A stretch of 64,000 nucleotides of DNA from Poseidonia sp049617635 (GTDB lineage: Archaea > Thermoplasmatota > Poseidoniia > Poseidoniales > Poseidoniaceae): NCBI GenBank assembly GCA_049617635.1, contig JBMZJQ010000001.1, forward strand, positions 1 to 64,000, given 5' to 3'. The position numbers were made by a program, and so were the translations under genes. The notes beneath the pieces are model-generated. The model saw only the letters and a program-made list of their open reading frames with translations. It was not told the origin of the DNA and made no database searches. Shown here piece after piece: positions 19,169-27,761 of the stretch (within the stretch, counting starts at the first letter, position 1; each line of letters starts with the position of its first letter).

Positions 19169-19665
19169 ACCCTGGACATGCTGTGCAACATGGCATCGAT
19201 GGTCTCTGGATTCGCTGGCTTGTTTCGATTGGTGACCAACGACCGGCCAATCACGTTGCAGCCAAGGAAGGAAAATTGGTGGCGCATCGCCATGATGACA
19301 TGCGAGCCGCCACCTCCCGAGTGGGTGCCCAACGCCACTGTACGGTCGCGGAACAGACGACGGAAATCATCGCCTTCCCGACTCAGCCAAGCGATGGCGT
19401 TGTTGAGGACGGGAGGGACAGAGCCGTTGTATTCCGGAGCGAACACGAACCAAGCGTCGCCTTGCTCCAATCGACCGATGAGGTCGCTGATGCCCTCAAG
19501 CGTGGGCGTAGCTCGCTCGCGTTCGACGGTGTAGATGGGAAAATCGTACGCGTTGAGAGCGACGTGCTCAACGGTGTGGCCAAGCGCCAAAGCACGCTGT
19601 TCGACCAACCGTGCCAGTTCCGCATTGTTGCCGTCGGAAGCGTGGATGAACACATGATGTGCCAT
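19165..19665 (-). CDS. NADPH-dependent FMN reductase-like flavoprotein
   Basis: 166 residues with a flavodoxin-like fold. The FMN phosphate loop is the N-terminal IHASDGNNAELA. The family signature is FAPEYNGSVPPVLNNAIAWLSR (about 75-96), followed by GTHSGGGGSHVIMAMRHQFSFLGC. It reduces FMN or quinone-like substrates with NAD(P)H. Its stop overlaps the pirin start. A TATA-like element (CTCATATAGCC, 19685-19695, minus) centred about 26 bp upstream of the ATG predicts a leaderless transcript for the pair. Confidence 0.88.
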   Translation of the reverse strand: MAHHVFIHASDGNNAELARLVEQRALALGHTVEHVALNAYDFPIYTVERERATPTLEGISDLIGRLEQGDAWFVFAPEYNGSVPPVLNNAIAWLSREGDDFRRLFRDRTVALGTHSGGGGSHVIMAMRHQFSFLGCNVIGRSLVTNRNKPANPETIDAMLHSMSRV

Positions 19666-19684
19666 GCCCCACCGATGAAGCAGG

Positions 19685-19695
19685 CGGCTATATGA
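19685..19695 (-). promoter_or_regulatory. TATA-like box for FMN reductase/pirin pair
   Basis: The minus strand reads CTCATATAGCC, centred about 26 bp upstream of the ATG at 19665. The spacing fits transcription starting at the start codon. Confidence 0.5.
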
Positions 19696-19723
19696 GTAGC
19701 CGTTTCAAGTCGGAGATGACCAT

Positions 19724-19912
19724 TTACGATTCAGCGGCCTGGTTGTAGGCCTCGGTGAACCGTTCCATCCAGGTGTCTCGCTCTTCGTTCGGACTCGACA
19801 TAATGTCCTGATGGGCCTCAAAGTAATGGGGCATCATCAAGGTCAACATTTCTCGAAGTGAAGAGGCCTCAATGACTACGGCACCGCAATCGATGCATGC
19901 CATTTTGACCAT
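19724..19912 (-). CDS. Small Cys/His protein, possibly DUF1059-like
   Basis: 62 residues: MVKMACIDCGAVVIEAS, then a helical stretch with LTLMMPHYFEAHQDIM. The order CxxC, a short strand and H-x4-H recalls the DUF1059 family of small zinc-binding-like proteins, but the match rests on only a few residues. A start at the second Met (19903) is equally possible. It stands alone between two divergent or convergent genes, with 58 and over 100 bp of flanking spacer. Confidence 0.6.
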   Translation of the reverse strand: MVKMACIDCGAVVIEASSLREMLTLMMPHYFEAHQDIMSSPNEERDTWMERFTEAYNQAAES

Positions 19913-19990
19913 GCCCCCGGCTGGGGGTGAAGGTTACTTGAAGTTGACCGAAGGGGAAGGAAACAGAGGGAACGGCGTTGGATTCAGCGA

Positions 19991-20003
19991 GGGGATTATA
20001 GCC
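19991..20003 (+). promoter_or_regulatory. TATA-like box upstream of glutaredoxin gene
   Basis: GGGGATTATAGCC lies in the spacer before the glutaredoxin gene. With a start about 25 bp downstream (near 20023), the mRNA would have a leader of about 35 nt to the ATG at 20058, or be nearly leaderless for the upstream GTG at 20025. Confidence 0.4.
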
Positions 20004-20057
20004 CACGGCCGTTGAACAAATCATGTGTCTGAAGCCATGATTCTGGAGCATGCCTCC

Positions 20058-20303
20058 ATGGCCGAAACCGACTTCCTCGTTTATACCGGTCACTTTTGCG
20101 GATACTGTCGTGCGCTCAAAAACCTCCTGAACACCAAGGAATTGTCGTTCACGGAATACAACTTTGACGAGCAAGCACCCGAAATGCGCAACCTTGTGGT
20201 TCGGGCAACGGGGCATCGAACCGTTCCAGTGGTGTTTGACCTCCGAGGTGAACAGCCGCTCTTTATCGGTGGGTTCGACGAGACCAAGCGCTACCTCAAG
20301 TGA
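20058..20303 (+). CDS. Glutaredoxin-like thiol-disulfide protein
   Basis: 81 residues from the ATG at 20058; an upstream GTG at 20025 would add 11 residues. The active site is the dithiol YTGHFCGYCRALK, with CxxC at about 12-15. The cis-Pro loop HRTVPVVFD and the C-terminal GGFDE correspond to the TVP and GG-D elements that bind glutathione in glutaredoxins. It would reduce disulfides or carry electrons in the cytoplasm, and together with the peroxiredoxins of this window forms a thiol-redox group. Confidence 0.88.
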   Translation: MAETDFLVYTGHFCGYCRALKNLLNTKELSFTEYNFDEQAPEMRNLVVRATGHRTVPVVFDLRGEQPLFIGGFDETKRYLK

Positions 20304-20898
20304 TGGTCGTCAGCCATTCTTTGAGGGCATCGTGATGTTCAGTGGGGATCATGTGACCTTTCTGGTGTTCAACCAACTCCACCGCCCAACCGGCGGTTTC
20401 AAACAGATGGGCAACCGCCCAACCGTCCTCAATCGGTACGCGAACATCCTTCTCACCGTGCATCCAAAACAAGCGCTTTGAGCCCAACTCCTCCAACCTC
20501 AACCGAAGTTCCATCGGACGAACCAACCGCGTCGCCATGCAGACAACACCCTCAATTCGGTCAGCGATGGGCAACTGGAGCAATTCCTGTGCCATGGCAC
20601 CACCTTGGGAAAAACCTCCCACCACAAGTGGGCCAAGCGGCGCTTCTTCAGCGATGAGTTTCTCCAATTGCGAAAGGCTGGCATCAACGTCCATCAATTC
20701 CCTGCGAGAGAGGTTCATTCGACGGGTGACATCGGCATCGAAATCCTCGTATCGCCACCACGTGAAGCCGCGGTTTGGATGCGGGTAACGCGCTTGGGGC
20801 ACCAACAGTGTCCAGCCCTCGGGAAGGATCTTTTCGGCAAACGGCCGCATCATCGAGGCATCACCCGTCATGCCGTGCATCATGATGAGGGTGGGCAT
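20296..20898 (-). CDS. Alpha/beta hydrolase, phospholipase/carboxylesterase family
   Basis: A 200-residue serine hydrolase. The nucleophile elbow GGFSQGGAM (Ser at about 96) is the signature of the carboxylesterase/YpfH-like group. The acid (GEKDVRVP, about 148) and the His (KGHMIP, about 182) complete the triad. The N-terminal HGMTGDAS supplies the oxyanion hole. No signal peptide is seen, so it is cytoplasmic. It starts 9 bp after the lipoprotein gene, suggesting co-transcription. It converges on the glutaredoxin gene with an 8-bp overlap at the ends. Confidence 0.85.
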   Translation of the reverse strand: MPTLIMMHGMTGDASMMRPFAEKILPEGWTLLVPQARYPHPNRGFTWWRYEDFDADVTRRMNLSRRELMDVDASLSQLEKLIAEEAPLGPLVVGGFSQGGAMAQELLQLPIADRIEGVVCMATRLVRPMELRLRLEELGSKRLFWMHGEKDVRVPIEDGWAVAHLFETAGWAVELVEHQKGHMIPTEHHDALKEWLTTIT

Positions 20899-20907
20899 GG
20901 GCGTCCC

Positions 20908-21864
20908 TCACAAGGTCCACTGCGTGGTGATCGCTCCGGCAACTTTGAGATGAAGCGAGGAGGACTGGCCGCGAAGCGTGATGGTGAGCGAATAGTCTCC
21001 CGAGAGCGAAGGAATGGTGCCGATGGCGCCTTTTTCAGTCGCTCCAGAGCCCCAGGCACGCGTCAACGGGGAAGCGCCTTGGTGGTCTTTCATGGTCAGT
21101 GTACCCGACCCACCGCCTGCGATTTCAACATCCAAGTACCAGACGAGAACATCCCAATCATCCCCGTCGGGATGACCGCTGTCAAGGAACGAATCGTAGA
21201 TGTCGTTGTCGTTTTGCTGGTACGTGCTGTCCAACAGGTCGCGGGCTTGGTAAAAATACACGTCACCTTCGTACCCGGTTCGTGATTGTGTGAGGGTCAT
21301 TCGCAACTGTTCGATGCTGGCCTCATCGGTCCACACCAAGGAATCGATGAAGCCTTCCCGACCGCTAAAGGCGTAGATGAGGCGATGGCCCTCGTCCGAA
21401 TCGGCGACCACATCAACCACGCCGTTGTAGATGGAAACCGTGGAAGCCGTCCAAGCCTGACCAAACAAGGTGAACGACCATGTTTGTCCCTCTTCCCAAG
21501 GGAAGTTGAACACCGGCTGAGCCTCACCTTGCTCATAGACGGAAAGACCGTCCATGGTGATTCGACCGAGGAAGGGGTTGTGGTTGATGACGGCATGGCG
21601 CTGGGCCTCACGCTCGTTTGAAATGCCCAATCGGTAGAGTTGGTCGTCTTCGTCCATTTCGGCCACGACCAAACGTGCACTGTCTTCACCAAACTGAGGC
21701 GTCGTGAAGGTGTAGAGCCACTGGTCCCCGACCGACCAGGTGGGGAGAACCAACTCTTCGGCCCTCGTATCACCTTGACCGGAGGTCGAAACGGTTGGGC
21801 CGTCAAGACAACCTGCAAGACTGAGCGAAAGCATGAGCAGGGACATGAACCACACGCTTCGCAT
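20908..21864 (-). CDS. Predicted lipoprotein of unknown function
   Basis: 318 residues from the ATG at 21864 (a TTG at 21879 would add five). The N-terminus is a lipoprotein signal with lipobox LAGC (LLMLSLSLAGCLDG), so the mature protein is probably lipid-anchored outside the membrane. The rest is beta-rich, beginning PTWSVGDQWLYTF, a phrase common in archaeal secreted proteins of unknown role. No catalytic motif was recognised. The hydrolase gene follows 9 bp downstream. Confidence 0.8.
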   Translation of the reverse strand: MRSVWFMSLLMLSLSLAGCLDGPTVSTSGQGDTRAEELVLPTWSVGDQWLYTFTTPQFGEDSARLVVAEMDEDDQLYRLGISNEREAQRHAVINHNPFLGRITMDGLSVYEQGEAQPVFNFPWEEGQTWSFTLFGQAWTASTVSIYNGVVDVVADSDEGHRLIYAFSGREGFIDSLVWTDEASIEQLRMTLTQSRTGYEGDVYFYQARDLLDSTYQQNDNDIYDSFLDSGHPDGDDWDVLVWYLDVEIAGGGSGTLTMKDHQGASPLTRAWGSGATEKGAIGTIPSLSGDYSLTITLRGQSSSLHLKVAGAITTQWTL

Positions 21865-21925
21865 GGTCAGTGGTCTCAAGCCTTGCTTGAAAGCCTAACG
21901 CTCCCAAGCACCACGCTTGGTGTGC

Positions 21926-23989
21926 TCAAAGCAGACCGTTCTGGGTCATCACGTCGGCGCCGGCGAGGACGACGGCCACGATGGACATCAGCTTGATCAG
22001 AATGTTGAGCGAAGGGCCCGAGGTGTCCTTGAACGGGTCGCCGATGGTGTCGCCGATGACGGCAGCATCGTGAGCCTCGTCGCCCTTCTTGGCGCCGGGA
22101 ATGTGGTCTTGCTCGATGGCTTTCTTGGCGTTGTCCCAAGCACCGCCAGCGTTGGCCATGAACAAGGCCAACAACACACCGGAGACCAGGGAACCGGCCA
22201 ACAAGCCGCCGAGAGCGTCGTATCCGAGAACATAGCCAACGAGCACGGGGGCCACAACGGCCACCACACCGGGGCCAACCATTTCACGAAGGGCGGCCTT
22301 GGTGGAGATGTCAACACAGGTTTGCGAATCAGGCTTCACGCCTTCCTTGCCTTCGAGGAGGCCTGGGATTTCCTTGAACTGGCGACGGATTTCAACAACC
22401 ATGTCGCCAGCAGCCTTGCCCACGGAGGTCATGGTCATAGCGGCCACAACGAAGGGCAAACCGCCACCGATGAGCAGGCCGATGACGACCATGGGGTTGG
22501 TCAACTCGAGGTTCAGATTGTCGGCACCGATGGCCGAGGTGTATGCTGCAAACAGAGCGAGAGCGGTCAGTGCAGCGGAACCGATGGCGAAGCCCTTCCC
22601 AACAGCGGCGGTGGTGTTGCCGATGGAGTCGAGTTCGTCGGTGATGGCACGGACGTCCTCGCCCAAGCCACTCATCTCTGCGATACCGCCGGCGTTGTCC
22701 GCAACAGGGCCGTAGGCGTCGACCGTCATGGTGACGCCGACCGTAGCGAGCATGCCCATGGCGGCCATGGCAATGCAGTAGAGCCCGTACGTGTCGCCAC
22801 CCAGTTGGTTGGCACCGAGGATGCCCAAAGCGATGAGGACGACGGGAATGAAGGTGGACATCATGCCGACGGACAGGCCAGCGATGGCGTTGGTGGCTGG
22901 ACCGGTCTTGGACATCTCACCGATGTGTTGGATGGCCTTGGTCTTCACACCCATCACGGGCTCGATACCCGTGTAGTACTCGGTGACCAGACCGATAAGG
23001 ATACCGACGATGCTGCCGAGCACCACGGAGTGCATGATACCCATCTCGACGTTGATGAAGCCTTGGCTGATGGCAGCGTAGCCACCGAGCCAGAACAGCC
23101 CCGCACCGATGAACGTGGTGTTGCGCAGAGCAACGGCAGGGTCGTCGCCGTTCTTCAGAATGGCCATCGAGAACACACCGACGATGGAAGCGATGTAGCC
23201 GATGAAGCCGAGGAGAATGGGCATCATCACGTAGTCGACGTCCCAGCCATCGGAAGTGCTGGCGATGATCATGGCGGCGATGATGGAACCGACGAAGGAT
23301 TCGAAGATGTCCGCACCCATGCCGGCGACGTCACCAACGTTGTCGCCGACGTTGTCAGCGATAACACCGGGGTTGCGAGGGTCGTCTTCAGGAATACCTG
23401 CTTCGACCTTGCCGACGAGGTCAGCACCGACGTCGGCAGCCTTGGTGTAGATTCCGCCGCCGACACGAGCGAACAGTGCAATCGAGGATGCACCCATACC
23501 GAAGCCAGCAGCTGCGGAAAGGTCAGCGCCGCCTTCAGCATCGAGCCAAAGAGCGACGAGGGAAATACCGAGGAGGCCGAGGCCACCAACCGACAGGCCC
23601 ATGACGGCCCCGCCGTTGTAGGAGACGGCCAAGGCACCGGCTCGACCTTCGGACTTGGCGGCCATGGCGGTTCGGCCGTTGGCCGAGGTCGCTGCTCGCA
23701 TGCCGGAGAAACCGGCGAGCACGGAGGCGATGGCACCCAAGAAGAAGGCAATGGCGGTGTTGGCGTCGTTGATGAAGAACAACAAGCCACCGACGGCCAC
23801 ACAGAAAATGGCGAGGACTCGGTACTCAGCGAAGAGGAACGCCATCGCACCTTTTTGAATTTCATCGGTGATGTCGGCAACCGTTTCGTTGTCGATCTTC
23901 ACTTTGTTCACTTGTTGGTAAAGCACGAACGCAATCAGCAAACCAACGGCTGCTGCGCCTGCCGAAATCAGTGCAATGTTTGTCATCAT
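21926..23989 (-). CDS. hppA: Membrane-bound ion-pumping pyrophosphatase
   Basis: A 687-residue polytopic membrane enzyme (about 16 helices) that couples pyrophosphate hydrolysis to H+ or Na+ export. The catalytic loop KVEAGIPEDDPRNPGVIADN and the following NVGDNVGDVAGMGAD (about 195-230) hold the conserved Asp/Lys residues; a second acidic cluster is DNAGGIAEMSGLGEDVR. At the K+-sensitivity site it reads GNTTAAVGKG, with Ala where K+-independent enzymes have Lys, so it should be of the K+-dependent class. H+ versus Na+ specificity was not resolved. The ATG at 23989 follows AGGTGA by five bases; an upstream GTG at 23998 was rejected. The gene is divergent from the nfu-like gene. Confidence 0.95.
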   Translation of the reverse strand: MMTNIALISAGAAAVGLLIAFVLYQQVNKVKIDNETVADITDEIQKGAMAFLFAEYRVLAIFCVAVGGLLFFINDANTAIAFFLGAIASVLAGFSGMRAATSANGRTAMAAKSEGRAGALAVSYNGGAVMGLSVGGLGLLGISLVALWLDAEGGADLSAAAGFGMGASSIALFARVGGGIYTKAADVGADLVGKVEAGIPEDDPRNPGVIADNVGDNVGDVAGMGADIFESFVGSIIAAMIIASTSDGWDVDYVMMPILLGFIGYIASIVGVFSMAILKNGDDPAVALRNTTFIGAGLFWLGGYAAISQGFINVEMGIMHSVVLGSIVGILIGLVTEYYTGIEPVMGVKTKAIQHIGEMSKTGPATNAIAGLSVGMMSTFIPVVLIALGILGANQLGGDTYGLYCIAMAAMGMLATVGVTMTVDAYGPVADNAGGIAEMSGLGEDVRAITDELDSIGNTTAAVGKGFAIGSAALTALALFAAYTSAIGADNLNLELTNPMVVIGLLIGGGLPFVVAAMTMTSVGKAAGDMVVEIRRQFKEIPGLLEGKEGVKPDSQTCVDISTKAALREMVGPGVVAVVAPVLVGYVLGYDALGGLLAGSLVSGVLLALFMANAGGAWDNAKKAIEQDHIPGAKKGDEAHDAAVIGDTIGDPFKDTSGPSLNILIKLMSIVAVVLAGADVMTQNGLL

Positions 23990-24143
23990 TTGTATCACCT
24001 GTTGCCCTGCGCCACTTAGGAACCCTTCATAAGCCGTTCCCCCTTGAAAAGACCCGCAGTGACGGTTTTTTACAGACGGAGCGTAAGCCGAATGGATTTT
24101 GTCTTGGGCAATCGTTCAAAGAGGTGGAAGCGGTCGCCGAACC

Positions 24144-24497
24144 ATGAGCATCACAGCCGAGGAGATCCTCGCTGAGATTGGACCCGTCCAGGAAATCTTG
24201 GACGAACACGACGGCGTGGTGACCGTGATCGACACCTCGGACGGCAACATCATGCTCTCGCTTGATGGCGGCTGCACCGGTTGTTCCTCAACGCCGATGA
24301 CCGCCATGCAAATTTACTACTCGCTGAAGAAACTCGACCAGGTGAACGACGTCATCTTTGTCAACGGGGAATTGCCCGAATACATGCGGACGTTCATCGA
24401 CCAGAAGATGGCCAAGGAAGCAGAGGAAAACGACGCCAACGGAACGGCATCAAAGGACAACGATGGCGGCGACGAACCCCAAGGCGAGATCGTTTGA
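24144..24497 (+). CDS. NifU C-terminal (Nfu) domain Fe-S scaffold/carrier protein
   Basis: 117 residues from the ATG at 24144; the longer frame from 24099 adds an unlikely basic leader. The Nfu domain occupies about 1-80: EEILAEIGPVQEILDEHDG, then ISLDGG-like LSLDGGCTGCSSTPMTAM, with the CxxC motif that binds a bridging [4Fe-4S] cluster. The tail is acidic and Gly/Asn-rich (about 90-117) and probably disordered. It would build or deliver Fe-S clusters in the cytoplasm. It is divergent from the pyrophosphatase gene. Confidence 0.85.
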   Translation: MSITAEEILAEIGPVQEILDEHDGVVTVIDTSDGNIMLSLDGGCTGCSSTPMTAMQIYYSLKKLDQVNDVIFVNGELPEYMRTFIDQKMAKEAEENDANGTASKDNDGGDEPQGEIV

Positions 24498-24827
24498 TCA
24501 CTCCTCTTCGCTCGACCGACCGATGCTGTGTGGATTGGCGCCGAAGGACACGTTTTCCCCTTTGATGTTCATCCGAGCAGAAATCGCCAAAATGACGCAA
24601 AAAAGGGCAAGCGGACGAGGAAGGTAGGACGAGCCCCAGAGCTGTCCTCCCAGCGTCGGCAACCACCAGAGCACGGCAGCAGCCGCAAGGAGGCACACGA
24701 AAATCACGTTTTGTACGGCTTGTTCGGCCCGTGGTGAGCGGGAAAACGTCGCAATGAAAGTGAACAACACCGCTGAGATGCCGCACAAGGCTTCAGCGAG
24801 CAACTCAACACTCGAGGCTTCCACCAT
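24498..24827 (-). CDS. Small membrane protein of unknown function
   Basis: 109 residues from the ATG at 24827, which has GGAG six bases upstream; the frame continues to an ATG at 24860. Three hydrophobic segments are visible (about 8-28, 42-62, 67-85), with polar ends and a C-terminal SSEEE. No family was recognised. It converges on the nfu-like gene with no spacer. Confidence 0.6.
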   Translation of the reverse strand: MVEASSVELLAEALCGISAVLFTFIATFSRSPRAEQAVQNVIFVCLLAAAAVLWWLPTLGGQLWGSSYLPRPLALFCVILAISARMNIKGENVSFGANPHSIGRSSEEE

Positions 24828-24905
24828 GGTACGCTCCACCCGGTGTATGTTCTTGAACATGGGCCTTGGCGAACCTTTGTGTAGGGTCGTCAGCCTCTTC
24901 TCCGC

Positions 24906-26843
24906 ATGGCAGGCGGTTCGTTCTCACTTCCCAAACCACGGCCCAACGGACCGCCGTTTTACTCACGCAACCAAATCGCCAACGTGCTGCACCAAGTAGC
25001 GGTGTTGCTCGAACTTCAAGGAGCCAACGTGTTTCGGGTTCGTTCCTACCAGAACGCAAGCCGTATGCTTGGAAGTTTGACCGAAGATTTGGCGGAACTG
25101 GTCGCAAGCGGTGAAATCTACGAGATGAAAGGTATTGGCAAAGGACTCGGCAGCGCCCTGACCCAAGCCATCAGCGAAGGGCAGTGGCCCGATGACTGGG
25201 TGGACCTGCACACGAGTACACCTCCCGGCCTCATCGAGATGTTAGGGATACCTGGCTTGGGCCCCAAGCGAATCAAATTGATGGCCGATGAACTGGGTGT
25301 TGACTCCGTTGCGAGCCTCAAGCAGGCGGCGCTCGACAACAACATCGCCCCCATGAAGGGGTTTGGTGCCAAATCACAACAGCGCATACTCGACGGCATT
25401 GAGTTGCTTTCCCGCTTTCGCGCCCGCCGAAGGCTCGACATTGGGTTGCGGTACGGTGAAGCCTTCCAGCGAAAAATCGCCGCCCTCGACGGGGTTCATC
25501 GAGCGACGCTGGCCGGGAGTGCTCGTCGTCGCAAGGACACCATTGGCGACCTTGATGTCGTCGTTGCTGTGGACGAAACCGACCACGAAGCGGTCGCCAA
25601 CGCCATCTTGAATCTCCCCGGAATTGCCGACGTCAAAGGCGCGGGTGATTCCAAAATTAGCCTCATCCTCGACACGACCATCTTCGACGAATCGTTCACG
25701 GTGGGTCACATCGACCCAAACGTGCTTGACGCCATCGGCGGTGATGACTACGAGCAGTTGGAAGCGGGAGGGACCATCGACGCACAAGTTCGCCTCGTTC
25801 CACCCCACGTTGAACCGTTCACCTTGGCCTATTTCACCGGCAGCAAAGAACACAACATCGCCATGCGACAACGGGCCATCGACCGAGGCCTTCGCCTCAA
25901 CGAATTCGGATTGATTCCCGAGGCAAAAGCAGGCGAACTCAAGGGCATGGATGCGGCTGTTCACTCACTGGTCGCCAGCGATGAGGCAGCGATTTATGCC
26001 CACCTCGACATGGCGTATGTCCCTCCTGAATTGCGAGAGGACATGGGTGAAGTCGATGCGGCCGCCAGCGGTGCATTACCGACACTGATCCAAACTTCCG
26101 ACATCAGAGGGTCGCTCCACAACCACACCACCTTGTCGGACGGGGAAGCGAGTCTGGAAGTCATGGCGGACACGGCTCGCAAGATGGGTTGGTCCTGGTT
26201 GGGCATCGCTGACCACTCGCCCACGCTGAAAATCGCCAACGGCGCAAGCGCAGACGACCTGCTTGCTCAAGGGCGAACCATCAAGCAATACAACGCGAAT
26301 TGGGCATCGGAGGGCGTTGATTTCCGTTTGTTCCACGGGGTGGAATCCGACATTCTCGAAGGAGGAAAACTCGACCACCCCGATGACGTGCTCGCAGAAT
26401 TGGACTACGTGGTGGCCAGTGTCCACGCCATGACGAAATGGCGGGGCAGAGACGAGGTTGACAACACGGAGGAGTTGATGAAGGTCATCGACCATCCTGC
26501 CACCACCGTGCTCGGCCACCCTACGGGGCGCATCTTGCAGGGGCGGGAAGGCTACGAAGTGGACTTGTTTGCCGTGCTTGAACACATGGCCGAGCACAAC
26601 GAAGAAGGGCGACTCAAAGCGGTTGAACTCAACGCCAGCCCCTATCGCTTGGACTTGGACTGGCGGTTGTGCAAACACGCCAAAGGACTCGGCGTGCCCG
26701 TTGCCATCAATCCCGACGCTCACTCCATCCGTGGCCTGAGCGACATCGCTTACGGCGTGATGACCGCCCGCAAAGGGTGGCTGGAGCCAGAAAACACGCT
26801 CAATGCGCTTGGTGGAGCCGACCTCGCATCCAGATTGGCTTGA
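24906..26843 (+). CDS. polX: Family X DNA polymerase with PHP domain (PolX)
   Basis: 645 residues with the bacterial/archaeal PolX architecture. Helix-hairpin-helix segments come first (EMKGIGKGLGSAL at about 73-85; IPGLGPKRIKLM at about 115-126). The nucleotidyltransferase core follows, with catalytic acids in GSARRRKDTIGDLDVVV (about 204-220) and IDAQVRLV (about 292), and the conserved GSKEHN (about 312). The C-terminal PHP domain (about 400-645) keeps metal-binding residues: SLHNHTTLSDG, ADHSP, HGVESDI, ASVHAM, LGHPTGR and NPDAHS. PolX fills short gaps in base excision repair, and the PHP domain gives 3'-5' exonuclease and end-processing activity. Endonuclease III lies just downstream, suggesting a repair group. 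Confidence 0.95.
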   Translation: MAGGSFSLPKPRPNGPPFYSRNQIANVLHQVAVLLELQGANVFRVRSYQNASRMLGSLTEDLAELVASGEIYEMKGIGKGLGSALTQAISEGQWPDDWVDLHTSTPPGLIEMLGIPGLGPKRIKLMADELGVDSVASLKQAALDNNIAPMKGFGAKSQQRILDGIELLSRFRARRRLDIGLRYGEAFQRKIAALDGVHRATLAGSARRRKDTIGDLDVVVAVDETDHEAVANAILNLPGIADVKGAGDSKISLILDTTIFDESFTVGHIDPNVLDAIGGDDYEQLEAGGTIDAQVRLVPPHVEPFTLAYFTGSKEHNIAMRQRAIDRGLRLNEFGLIPEAKAGELKGMDAAVHSLVASDEAAIYAHLDMAYVPPELREDMGEVDAAASGALPTLIQTSDIRGSLHNHTTLSDGEASLEVMADTARKMGWSWLGIADHSPTLKIANGASADDLLAQGRTIKQYNANWASEGVDFRLFHGVESDILEGGKLDHPDDVLAELDYVVASVHAMTKWRGRDEVDNTEELMKVIDHPATTVLGHPTGRILQGREGYEVDLFAVLEHMAEHNEEGRLKAVELNASPYRLDLDWRLCKHAKGLGVPVAINPDAHSIRGLSDIAYGVMTARKGWLEPENTLNALGGADLASRLA

Positions 26844-26888
26844 GGCCGTGAAGCACACATTGATGACTCTCGGGGATGTGGAAACACC

Positions 26889-27098
26889 ATGCGAACCCTC
26901 CGAACCCTGATCATGGGCAGCATGATGGTCATTCCCGGACTTCTGCTGGGCCTGCTGGTGTGGTACATCGCAGGGAAACCCGAAACAGAACCGCTTGAAA
27001 CGCTCATTTGCAACGGTATTCCACTGACTTCAATTTTCCTCGGATTGTACTTCGGGTGGCAAACCGGTGAAGAATACAGCGCCACGTACGAAGGCTAG
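26889..27098 (+). CDS. Small two-helix membrane protein of unknown function
   Basis: 69 residues: a first helix in MGSMMVIPGLLLGLLVWYIAG, a short polar loop (KPETEPLETLI) and a second in IPLTSIFLGLYFGW, then an acidic end. It sits between polX and nth on the same strand (45 and 8 bp spacing), so it may be co-transcribed. No family was recognised. Confidence 0.65.
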   Translation: MRTLRTLIMGSMMVIPGLLLGLLVWYIAGKPETEPLETLICNGIPLTSIFLGLYFGWQTGEEYSATYEG

Positions 27099-27106
27099 GT
27101 GGGTCC

Positions 27107-27757
27107 GTGAAGCGTTTGGAAAAAGCGGAAAGAATCGCTCAACAACTGGAAGCCTTCTACCCTGTCATTCCCATTCCCCTCGACCACAGCAATCCGTTTG
27201 AGCTCCTGGTCGCCGTGCTGATGAGTGCACAAACCACCGACTTGAAAGTCAACGAAGTCACACCGGCCTTGTTCTCCAAAGCCAGTTCAGCGGCTGACAT
27301 GGCCCAGTTGGAGGTCGAGACCATCTTGGCGGACATCCGCCAGGTGGGTTTGGCTCCCACGAAGGCCAAGAACATCAAACGACTTTCTGAACTCCTGGTG
27401 GAACGTCACGGCGGTGAAGTCCCTGCCTCGTTTGAAGACCTCGAAGCCCTGCCGGGCGTGGGCCACAAAACGGCCAGTGTCGTGATGTCCCAAGCCTTTG
27501 GCGTTCCGGCCTTTCCCGTGGACACCCACATTCACCGTTTGGCCGCTCGATGGGGTCTTTCCAACGGGACCACGGTTGAAAAAACCGAACACGACCTCAA
27601 AGCGGTGTTTCCCAAGGAAAAGTGGAACGATTTGCATTTGCAAATCATCTTCTTTGGTCGAGAATACTGCCCGGCTCGTTTCCACGACCTCACGCAGTGT
27701 CCTATCTGTTCATGGGCCGCTTCGAAAAAGCGAATTCGCGAGGAGATGAAGCGTTAA
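27107..27757 (+). CDS. nth: Endonuclease III (DNA glycosylase/AP lyase), cluster Cys incomplete
   Basis: A 216-residue base-excision repair enzyme acting on oxidised pyrimidines. The helix-hairpin-helix EALPGVGHKTASVVM carries the catalytic Lys (about 121). The catalytic Asp is in FPVDTHIHRLAARWGL (about 139). The usual C-terminal [4Fe-4S] ligands are Cys-x6-Cys-x2-Cys-x5-Cys. Here the protein reads EYCPARFHDLTQCPICSWA and ends with basic residues: only three Cys, in different spacing. The cluster may thus be absent or altered. Similar endings are known to me from some Bacteroidetes enzymes (from memory, unchecked). GTG start 8 bp after the previous gene. Confidence 0.92.
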   Translation: MKRLEKAERIAQQLEAFYPVIPIPLDHSNPFELLVAVLMSAQTTDLKVNEVTPALFSKASSAADMAQLEVETILADIRQVGLAPTKAKNIKRLSELLVERHGGEVPASFEDLEALPGVGHKTASVVMSQAFGVPAFPVDTHIHRLAARWGLSNGTTVEKTEHDLKAVFPKEKWNDLHLQIIFFGREYCPARFHDLTQCPICSWAASKKRIREEMKR

Positions 27758-27761
27758 CGCC

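Noticed and set aside
21917..24019. 700-residue open frame on plus opposite the pyrophosphatase
   Set aside because: It is an antisense shadow of a conserved gene with biased third-position use; its His/Gly/Asp-rich composition matches no family.
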